From Candidatus Altimarinota bacterium (GTDB taxonomy: Bacteria; Patescibacteriota; Gracilibacteria; UM-FILTER-43-11): a DNA stretch of 64,000 bases. A program made the position numbers and the translations under genes. The notes below the pieces were generated by a model, which saw nothing but the letters and a program-made list of their open reading frames with translations, had not been told where the DNA came from and ran no database searches. This document shows positions 42,005 through 48,545 of this stretch, piece after piece (positions within the stretch are counted from its first letter, which is position 1; each line of letters begins with the position of its first letter). The stretch spans positions 124,001 through 188,000 of the forward strand of contig JANQKP010000001.1 of assembly GCA_028281045.1 (NCBI GenBank), written 5' to 3'.

Positions 42005-42016
42005 GCTTATTTAAGC
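42005..42016. repeat. GCTTATTTAAGC palindrome, copy 1
   Basis: A 12-base inverted repeat three bases downstream of the minus-strand stop of the 84-residue gene. The same 12 bases recur at 43168-43179 just past the metG stop, so it may be a recurring 3'-end element. Confidence 0.45.
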
Positions 42017-42018
42017 GA

Positions 42019-42273
42019 TTAGTGGATATACTGTATACCCTCGTTTTTAGCGGAAACTTGCACTTTAAACACATTTTCTAAATGTTGCACGGTTTGCACA
42101 CGTAAAACACGAAAGGTTTCATAGATGCTTCCCACAAGTTGTTCTGGAACCTTACTCCAAACTTTTGGATGTAAATATCCTTCAATAACACCATCCGTAA
42201 TAACGTTATTACTTTCGTCGGTTACAATAACTCGACAAGCATCGAGGGTTGGAGGCAACATATTTTGATTCAT
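42019..42273 (-). CDS. Small protein coupled to the sortase
   Basis: 84 residues with no signal peptide or membrane segment (MNQNMLPPTLDACRVIVTDESNN...). The only evidence of role is its position: its ATG overlaps the sortase stop (TAATG) and it is the last gene of that operon. It has one Cys and a mixed alpha/beta pattern. No family recognised. A regulator or accessory factor of the sortase is possible but unshown. Confidence 0.6.
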   Translation of the reverse strand: MNQNMLPPTLDACRVIVTDESNNVITDGVIEGYLHPKVWSKVPEQLVGSIYETFRVLRVQTVQHLENVFKVQVSAKNEGIQYIH

Positions 42274-43049
42274 TAGCTAATTTGCTCAGCTTTAAGAATA
42301 AGGCGTCTTAGAGTCGTTCCTACAGGAGTACAGGTCATAAGCGTAGAAATCTTCTCGTTTTTAGGCTGTTCTAGTACAGATACTACATCTGGGGTCACTT
42401 CAAACTTTTCTTTGATCTCGTAAGCGTATTTCACTTGATCATAGTAAATGTAGTATTTATCACCAACTTCTAATTGTCCAAGTAGTGCAAATACATCCTT
42501 AAATTCACCTGGATCCCATGGGTAATATGAGCTATGTCCAGTAATGAATACATTACCGAACTGTCCAGGCTTAGCCGTACCAGGGTAGTGGACTACCCCA
42601 TCTTGAAGGCCTTTTTGGATCTGCTTTTCTAGCTCTGCCCAATCCTCTCCTTCAATGTTTTCGGTAGACATATCTACTAGTGGTACAGACTTCCCAATCT
42701 TAGGAATAATAATACGATCGTCTGTAGGCGCTACAGCAAAATCTCCATACCAAGCAAATTCTTTACGCACTTCCCTTTTTTCAGGAAGTGTAGGCAGTAA
42801 ATCTGCTTCATTAGTATGTTTTACCTCCCCTGCTGATTGAGTCAGCACTTCAGAGGCTTCTGCTTGAGCTTCAGGATTAACAAAGCTACTTACAATAGTA
42901 CTGTAAGCGGTGTAGTTAATCGCTAGGAACGACAAGGTGAAAATCATACCGGTTACTACGGTAAAACGCACAAATTGCCAGAATTTCTCACTAAGTGAGA
43001 CTTTCTCTGGGTAAACTTCCCTATCATTTGGTTCGTACGCAATGTGCAT
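42273..43049 (-). CDS. Class D/E-like sortase transpeptidase
   Basis: 258 residues. An N-terminal helix (about 30-50) anchors it in the membrane, with an acidic linker, then the sortase beta-barrel: GNVFITGHSSY (catalytic His), LMTCTPVGTTLRRLIL (Cys near 240, Arg near 248). The TLxTCTP form fits class D or E rather than class A or B. It cleaves LPxTG-like signals and links proteins to the wall or to pili. I saw no clear LPxTG-tail substrate here. Two stacked promoters lie upstream. Confidence 0.92.
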   Translation of the reverse strand: MHIAYEPNDREVYPEKVSLSEKFWQFVRFTVVTGMIFTLSFLAINYTAYSTIVSSFVNPEAQAEASEVLTQSAGEVKHTNEADLLPTLPEKREVRKEFAWYGDFAVAPTDDRIIIPKIGKSVPLVDMSTENIEGEDWAELEKQIQKGLQDGVVHYPGTAKPGQFGNVFITGHSSYYPWDPGEFKDVFALLGQLEVGDKYYIYYDQVKYAYEIKEKFEVTPDVVSVLEQPKNEKISTLMTCTPVGTTLRRLILKAEQIS

Positions 43050-43059
43050 ATTTCCTTAT

Positions 43060-43088
43060 ATTATAGCAAAAAATGGGCTTTTTTTCAA
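43060..43088 (-). promoter_or_regulatory. Proximal sortase promoter
   Basis: Minus strand: TTGAAA, 17-base spacer, TATAAT, with TGC before the -10 (extended). Its start would be about 6 bases before the ATG at 43049, so the mRNA is nearly leaderless. Confidence 0.8.
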
Positions 43089-43104
43089 TTGTCGAACTAA
43101 TCGA

Positions 43105-43133
43105 ATATTAACATTTTTAGCTATTTTTGTCAA
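43105..43133 (-). promoter_or_regulatory. Distal sortase promoter
   Basis: Minus strand: TTGACA, 17-base spacer, TAATAT, ending 17 bases upstream of the proximal -35. The two may give separate or overlapping transcripts. Confidence 0.65.
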
Positions 43134-43167
43134 GTCTTGTAGTGAGTTATTTTATATTTATTTTGTG

Positions 43168-43179
43168 GCTTATTTAAGC
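43168..43179. repeat. GCTTATTTAAGC palindrome, copy 2
   Basis: Same 12 bases as at 42005; here the palindrome extends to TGGCTTATTTAAGCCA (43166-43181). It lies 14 bases past the metG stop and may form the 3' end of the metG transcript, though no T run follows. Confidence 0.45.
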
Positions 43180-43193
43180 CAAATAATAAGGAT

Positions 43194-44714
43194 TTACTCC
43201 TCGGTTTCAATGCGAGGGAATATAATACCCCCCTCCCCTAGGCTACTCCAACCAATTTGACTCCCCCACTCCCCTTCTTTTTCTAGGTCAAAGCCTGGCT
43301 CTAGACCAATTTGCAGGCGAATTTGCCCTGCAGAAGTAGGGATAAATGGTTCGATCATCATAGTCACATGACGAATCACCTCTAGAATGCTTACCAAGGT
43401 CACTTCCCCAGCTTCAGGGTCTGTTTTTATAGTGGCCCAAGGTTTTTCTTCTTCCATCATCTTATTGGCAAAGTCTACCAGTCTCCATACGTGGAAAACC
43501 GCTTCATGGAGATTAAGCTCATCCATATCGGCTTTGTACTTTTTCCAGGTTTCTTCTACTTTTTCTTTATAGTGAGAACCTCCTTTATCAAAGGCGAAGT
43601 CTGTAATATCATTACGGGTCACTAGGGTATGTACACGGTTCACTAAATTTCCAAGATTATTCGCTAGATCTGAGTTATATCTTTCAATGAAGAGTTTATC
43701 GTTAAAGTCTCCATCTCTTCCTACTGGAATCTCACGAAGGAGGTAATATCTAAGGGCATCAGAACCATAGGTTTCTGCGGTTTCAATAGGATCTACTACA
43801 TTCCCCACGGTTTTACTCATCTTTTCTCCATTATGAGTGAGGAATCCATGGACAAATATTCCCTCTGGAAGAGGATCTTTAGCCGAAAGGAGCATTCCAA
43901 GCCAGATTCCTGCATGGAAACGTACAATGTCCTTTCCAATGGCATGAATCCCCGGCCAATACTTCTTCCATTTGTCTCCATCTTCCGCATAATCTATACC
44001 AGAAATATAGGTGGTAAGGGCATCACACCATACGTACATCACCTGGTCGTCATCTCCTGGTACATCTACCCCCCAAGGCAAAAGCTCTCTGGTTCTAGAA
44101 AAGCTCACATCGTGAAGCCCTTCTTTAGCCATGTTTAGAAACTCATGTTTTCTAAACTCTGGATAAATTTTAACTGTGTCAGATTCAATCAGCTCAATGA
44201 TTTGCTCCGTGTACTTGCTGAGCTTAAAGAAGTAATTATTCTCCTTCATTGGTTTTGGTGGCCTTTTATGATCAGGGCAGTTTCCATCCACCAGTTCTCT
44301 TTCTACAATAAAGCGTTCACAACCTTCGCAGTATAGTCCTTCATATTCTTTTCTATAAAGGTCTCCTGCTTCATCGAGTTTTTTCCACATCTTCTGAGCC
44401 GCAGGCCAATGCACTTCACGGTCAGAGGTCTGCACAAAAGCCTGGAAATCTAAATTCAAGATTTCCCAAAGGCTTCTAAAGACTTTTGCATTCTTATCTA
44501 CAAAAGGCTTAGGTTCCATGCCTGCTTCTTTAGCCGCATTATAGTTTTTAATTCCATGCTCATCAGTACCAGTTAGCACAAAGGCATCGAAGCCCATATT
44601 TCTTTTATATCTAGCAATGGCATCCACTTCAATAAACTCCATCGCATGTCCTAAATGCGGAACAGAGTTAGCGTAAGCAATCGCTGTGGTGATATAAAAA
44701 GTTTTATCGGGCAT
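43194..44714 (-). CDS. metG: Methionyl-tRNA synthetase
   Basis: 506 residues. Class I signatures: VPHLGHAMEFIEVDAIARY (HIGH) and GEKMSKTVGN (KMSKS). The connective-peptide zinc knuckle is partly present (CEGCERFIVERELVDGNCPDH, with His as a ligand). The C-terminal tRNA-binding domain found in many MetRS is absent, giving a short form. It follows the pilin-like cluster after 58 bases and may be read from the same mRNA. Confidence 0.97.
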   Translation of the reverse strand: MPDKTFYITTAIAYANSVPHLGHAMEFIEVDAIARYKRNMGFDAFVLTGTDEHGIKNYNAAKEAGMEPKPFVDKNAKVFRSLWEILNLDFQAFVQTSDREVHWPAAQKMWKKLDEAGDLYRKEYEGLYCEGCERFIVERELVDGNCPDHKRPPKPMKENNYFFKLSKYTEQIIELIESDTVKIYPEFRKHEFLNMAKEGLHDVSFSRTRELLPWGVDVPGDDDQVMYVWCDALTTYISGIDYAEDGDKWKKYWPGIHAIGKDIVRFHAGIWLGMLLSAKDPLPEGIFVHGFLTHNGEKMSKTVGNVVDPIETAETYGSDALRYYLLREIPVGRDGDFNDKLFIERYNSDLANNLGNLVNRVHTLVTRNDITDFAFDKGGSHYKEKVEETWKKYKADMDELNLHEAVFHVWRLVDFANKMMEEEKPWATIKTDPEAGEVTLVSILEVIRHVTMMIEPFIPTSAGQIRLQIGLEPGFDLEKEGEWGSQIGWSSLGEGGIIFPRIETEE

Positions 44715-44772
44715 CCTTAAAAACGTTAGTTCCCATCTATTATAGAGGTTTATCTATAGAGAAAACAACGTT

Positions 44773-45153
44773 TTATACCGTAGAACGGTAAATGATATCA
44801 ATCACGTTCGTTACAATGGCAAATGCAAGAATAATCACTAGTAGACCAATCACGGCAAACTTAATGGTTTTCTTCGCAGCATCCATTTGCTCTTGGTTCC
44901 CAAGAGAAGCAATGTAACGCACCCCTCCAATCACTAGAATCAGAACAGCAATACTCCCTGAGGCAAAGAGAATGATTTCTACAATATTAAAGGTCAGAAC
45001 ATTGATCTTTTCTTCTACAGAAGTGTTTCCAGACTGAAGCGTAGGCAGATTATCTGGGCGGAATACCTCATCATCAAAATCCTCTAAGCTAAGCGCTAGC
45101 GTATTTTTCGCAGTAAGCAAGAATCCTATGATGCTATAGAAAAGTGTTTTCAT
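44773..45153 (-). CDS. T4SS-pilin-like two-helix protein, fifth in cluster
   Basis: 126 residues. Signal-like helix at 1-20, an external acidic region, then two hydrophobic helices around a short basic loop: GSIAVLILVIGGVRYIASLGNQEQMDAAKKTIKFAVIGLLVIILAF. This GG[VY]xY-loop-AxKTI pattern, shared across the cluster, is typical of VirB2/TrbC-type pilins and of T4SS_pilin proteins in CPR genomes. It begins three bases after the previous gene. Confidence 0.72.
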   Translation of the reverse strand: MKTLFYSIIGFLLTAKNTLALSLEDFDDEVFRPDNLPTLQSGNTSVEEKINVLTFNIVEIILFASGSIAVLILVIGGVRYIASLGNQEQMDAAKKTIKFAVIGLLVIILAFAIVTNVIDIIYRSTV

Positions 45154-45156
45154 GTT

Positions 45157-45801
45157 CTAAAAGAAAGTTATACCAGTAATACCACGAACGAGTGCAAAGG
45201 CCAAGGTAATGAAGGCAAAACCAACAATGGCCCATAGAAGCATAGTCTTCGCTTTGGTCACTCTTTCTTCGTTGTCGAATGAGATCACCATCATCACTCC
45301 AGATACTACAATCGTGATTAAAATAGCCACCCAAGCAAATTGGAATAGTAGTCTAATCACACGTGGAATAAAGTCTTCAATAATATCTCCCTCTGGAACG
45401 TTTCCAGGGCGAGCTGGGCTAATCAGGTAACGATTCACCGCATTAATAGCATCTACTGCTGCTTCTTCGGCTTCATTGTATTCTGCGCTAGGCACAGGAG
45501 GATCTCCAACAACGTTGGCTCCCACATCAATATCTTTAAAGTCATCCACTAAGTCTTTTGCCTCATCTAAAAGTGCTTTAGCTTCACTTTTACGCTCATC
45601 TCTTGGATTCATCGTGGTTACACGAATACTTACAGAGTTGTACGTCGCAGAGATTTCTTGCTGACGTGCTTTCATAGAATCTTTAAGATCATCTATTAAG
45701 TCTGCAAAAGCACCTGTAATGGTTGGAATGAATAAAATCAGTACGGCAACCGTAGCCACAAGTTGTTTAAGTCTGCGAAGTAGAAAAGAAGTCGTTTCCA
45801 T
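45157..45801 (-). CDS. T4SS-pilin-like protein with extended external domain, fourth in cluster
   Basis: 214 residues. N-terminal helix, a charged domain (DDLKDSMKARQQEI...KSEAKALLDEAKDLVDDFK), then the two-helix hairpin with ISFDNEERVTKAKTMLLWAIVGFAF between helices. The longer ectodomain suggests a specialised or tip subunit. Its ATG overlaps the previous stop (TAATG). Confidence 0.68.
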   Translation of the reverse strand: METTSFLLRRLKQLVATVAVLILFIPTITGAFADLIDDLKDSMKARQQEISATYNSVSIRVTTMNPRDERKSEAKALLDEAKDLVDDFKDIDVGANVVGDPPVPSAEYNEAEEAAVDAINAVNRYLISPARPGNVPEGDIIEDFIPRVIRLLFQFAWVAILITIVVSGVMMVISFDNEERVTKAKTMLLWAIVGFAFITLAFALVRGITGITFF

Positions 45802-46205
45802 TAGGCTCCAAAGTTAATATTAGTAATAATGGTCACAATACCAAAGGCGGTTAAGGCAACGGCTAAACCAATCAGGGCGTAAGTAATTGTTTTTTGTGCC
45901 CCTTGGCGTTTATCAGTATCTCCATAACTCGTTACAAACTGATAACCTCCAATGATCAGAGCAATAACAGCGAGTCCAACCGCTAAACGAATCGTATAAG
46001 TGATTAAAAACGGAATGAATTTACTAAATAAGAAACTAGTTCTTACATCTTCACCCGGAGAGAAAAGTCCTGCTCCAGGAAGAATATCTCCTCCTTGAGG
46101 AAGCGTAATATCTACCCCTTTATCTCCAAGCTCTGCCGCGAATACCTCTGCTTTAACAATTAGAAGTGCGAAGATTAAACCAATGGTTTTTACAAGTTTG
46201 TTCAT
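45801..46205 (-). CDS. T4SS-pilin-like protein, third in cluster
   Basis: 134 residues. Signal peptide ending VFAAE, then external segment and helices with VTSYGDTDKRQGAQKTITYALIGLAV in the loop. Closest in design to the 44773 and 46888 genes. It starts two bases after the previous stop and overlaps the next by one base. Confidence 0.72.
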   Translation of the reverse strand: MNKLVKTIGLIFALLIVKAEVFAAELGDKGVDITLPQGGDILPGAGLFSPGEDVRTSFLFSKFIPFLITYTIRLAVGLAVIALIIGGYQFVTSYGDTDKRQGAQKTITYALIGLAVALTAFGIVTIITNINFGA

Positions 46206-46207
46206 AT

Positions 46208-46888
46208 TTAGAATGAGAAGAAAGTAGGATTAATCGTAAATAGAATCACTGAAGCCAGGAACCAGATGATGACTCCCACAATGGCTTTCACGATTCTATT
46301 CTTACCAGCGTCAAAACGACCTTGATCTCCTGCAGAGGTGGTCATTTGAATACCCCCTACAATAGTAAATAGAACGGCTACCCCAATGATCACTCCAGAG
46401 AAATAGTTATAGACCAGTCCTACATAGTTATAAAGCAGAGTCAATGGCCCTTCGTATTCACGCCCTGGTTCAAAGGTCAGTACCGCTTGTACCACGCGCT
46501 CATTTGGGCGAAGAAATTCTCCATTATAAACCGTACGCGTACATCCAATGGTGGTTGCCCCTGGAAGTGCATTACAGTTTACTTTAATAAGATCAAATCC
46601 ATTTCTACCTCCAATAGGCTCTTCTAAGAAGAGACAGTTCGGTGGAACGGTTAAGACATTACCTCCACCTCCTGGAACCGTATTACTAGGATTAGTCACA
46701 CACTGCGAAGGTGTCGTAGCACATGGAGCGTAACCTTCTGGCACCGTATCACAAATATTCGCTTCTATAGGAGCCACTTTTGGCTCTGCAGCAGGAGCGT
46801 CTTGAGCTAGTGCGAATCCAAAGAAATTAGCACTAAGCACTAGTGTTGCCAAAGTTCCGCTGATGATTCTATATATTTTCTTTAGCAT
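46208..46888 (-). CDS. Cys-rich T4SS-pilin-like protein, second in cluster
   Basis: 226 residues. Signal peptide ending FALAQD, then a ~130-residue external domain with six Cys (CDTVPEGYAPCATTPSQC and others), fitting disulfides, and a C-terminal helix pair with TTSAGDQGRFDAGKNRIVKAIVGVII. It overlaps the first gene by one base. The DsbA-like lipoprotein at 31711 is a plausible oxidant for it (inference). Confidence 0.68.
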   Translation of the reverse strand: MLKKIYRIISGTLATLVLSANFFGFALAQDAPAAEPKVAPIEANICDTVPEGYAPCATTPSQCVTNPSNTVPGGGGNVLTVPPNCLFLEEPIGGRNGFDLIKVNCNALPGATTIGCTRTVYNGEFLRPNERVVQAVLTFEPGREYEGPLTLLYNYVGLVYNYFSGVIIGVAVLFTIVGGIQMTTSAGDQGRFDAGKNRIVKAIVGVIIWFLASVILFTINPTFFSF

Positions 46889-47280
46889 TAAACAACGGTG
46901 GTTACGAGTAGTTGTATCGTAGAAACGATAATGTAAGCTCCAAGGACAAATACAAGTCCAATAAGGGCTTTTTTAATCAGGTTCTTACCACGATCAATTT
47001 GTTCCTGGATTCCATTAGAAGTCATGATTAGAAATCCTCCAATCACCATAGTCAGTACAGCAGCGCTTCCTACGGTAGCAGCAAGAATCGTGATGATACG
47101 GGTAAAGATAAAATTAATACCCGTACGAGCGTAATCCGCTTGCTCAATATCATCATGAGTCACCACCCCAAGATCAAACTGAAAGTTAGTATCTAGTGGC
47201 GCTTGTTGAGCCAGTGCTGGCAACCCCTCAAATCCAAAGAATAAGATCAGGAGCGTTACAATAAGTGTTTTTCTAAACAT
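46888..47280 (-). CDS. T4SS-pilin-like protein, first in cluster
   Basis: 130 residues. Signal peptide (GLPALAQQ), external part, and hairpin MVIGGFLIMTSNGIQEQIDRGKNLIKKALIGLVFVL. Same architecture as its downstream neighbours. A strong promoter lies just upstream, so this is the first gene of the five-gene unit. Confidence 0.72.
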   Translation of the reverse strand: MFRKTLIVTLLILFFGFEGLPALAQQAPLDTNFQFDLGVVTHDDIEQADYARTGINFIFTRIITILAATVGSAAVLTMVIGGFLIMTSNGIQEQIDRGKNLIKKALIGLVFVLGAYIIVSTIQLLVTTVV

Positions 47281-47302
47281 GTTTATTTTTATTTATCTAA
47301 AT

Positions 47303-47331
47303 ATTATACCAAAAAAAGCCCCAAAATTCAA
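47303..47331 (-). promoter_or_regulatory. Promoter of the pilin-like cluster
   Basis: Minus strand: TTGAAT, 17-base spacer, TATAAT with TGG before it (extended). The ATG at 47280 is about 16 bases past the predicted start. Confidence 0.85.
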
Positions 47332-47359
47332 GGGGTAAATGGCTTAAAATAAACAAATA

Positions 47360-48493
47360 CTAGTCCTCCAGAAGTTTTTCTTGAGTAAGGTCTGCTTGCT
47401 GAATAGAAACCTTCACATTTGAAGGTTCGTATTCCTTAGGTTTGTCTAGTTCTTCAGCTTCTAGTTTTCCACCGGCTTTACCACCGGTGATCTTAAACAC
47501 ATCTTTATCGATTTTCTTCAGCTCCTTACTGGCATTATTGTACGTATTTACCGTGGTTCCCAGATGTCCACCAATCTTACGGAAGTAATCTTCGTAAGAA
47601 TTAATGTGTTTTCCAAGGACTTCCACATTCTTTTGAATCTCTTTGGCAGAGCTTTCAATAGCCAGAGCACGTAAGGCCTGCATAACCGTTTGTAGATACG
47701 CATAGAAAGTCATAGGTGATACTAGAATCACCTTCTTTTTAAAAGCGTAATCTATAAGATCTGAAGTATTCACTTCAATGGTTCCTACTTTATGAAGTAG
47801 TAAGTTGTAGAACACTCCATCCGCTGGAATGAACATGAAGGCAAAATCCGTGGTGTTTTCCTCTGGGCGTACGTATTTGCTGGTCTCATCAATACGCTTT
47901 TTAAGATCCGCTTTAAACTCACGCTCTAAAAGATCTCTCTTGGTATCATCTTCCTCTTCCATAATACGGTTGTAGTTCTCTAGTGAGAACTTAGCATCAA
48001 TTGGGATGATCTGCTCACGTACAAAGATGGCTGCATCCACCATTTCTCCATTTTTAAAGCTGTACTGCATTTGGAAATTACTTGGTGGAAGCACATTAGA
48101 AAGTAGGTTTTCTAAGAAGAATTCCCCTAGAATTCCACGTTGTTTTGGATTTTTAAGAATATTCTCAAGAGATTTCATTTGCTCTGCAAAACCAACCACC
48201 TGCTTATTCGTTTCATCTAGCTTGGTGAGTTTTTCCGTCACTTCTTTTACGATTTTAGACGTAGAAGTGAACTGTTTTTGAAGCGATTCTTGGCTTCTAG
48301 CCATAGAATCTTGAATAGATTTATCTTGAGCTTTTACATTCTTCTCAATTTCCATCAGATGCTTTTGAAGCATCAGAAAACTCTGGTCTTCTTTTTTGCC
48401 TTCTTGCATAGCTTTAAGCTGCTGAGTCACTTGATAAAGCGCAAAGCCTACTGCGGCGAATCCGATGAATACAAGAAAAGAAGTAAAGTCCAT
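47360..48493 (-). CDS. rmuC: RmuC-family DNA recombination protein
   Basis: 377 residues. N-terminal membrane helix (residues 5-20), a coiled coil (about 25-110), then the RmuC core with GILGEFFLENLLSNVLPPSNFQMQY, IPIDAKFSLENYNR, DFAFMFIPADGVFYNLL and VILVSPMTFYAYLQTV. The core is a PD-(D/E)XK-related nuclease fold; RmuC is linked to limiting rearrangements at inverted repeats. Its neighbour is the helicase-nuclease gene. Confidence 0.93.
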   Translation of the reverse strand: MDFTSFLVFIGFAAVGFALYQVTQQLKAMQEGKKEDQSFLMLQKHLMEIEKNVKAQDKSIQDSMARSQESLQKQFTSTSKIVKEVTEKLTKLDETNKQVVGFAEQMKSLENILKNPKQRGILGEFFLENLLSNVLPPSNFQMQYSFKNGEMVDAAIFVREQIIPIDAKFSLENYNRIMEEEDDTKRDLLEREFKADLKKRIDETSKYVRPEENTTDFAFMFIPADGVFYNLLLHKVGTIEVNTSDLIDYAFKKKVILVSPMTFYAYLQTVMQALRALAIESSAKEIQKNVEVLGKHINSYEDYFRKIGGHLGTTVNTYNNASKELKKIDKDVFKITGGKAGGKLEAEELDKPKEYEPSNVKVSIQQADLTQEKLLED

Positions 48494-48545
48494 AAAAATG
48501 ATTAGTGCAGATCAAATTCTACTCCGAAATTCAGGTGGCAGCAAG

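Noticed and set aside
44715-44772. Riboswitch or T-box leader for metG
   Set aside because: The gap upstream of metG is only 58 bases and has no T-box sequence.
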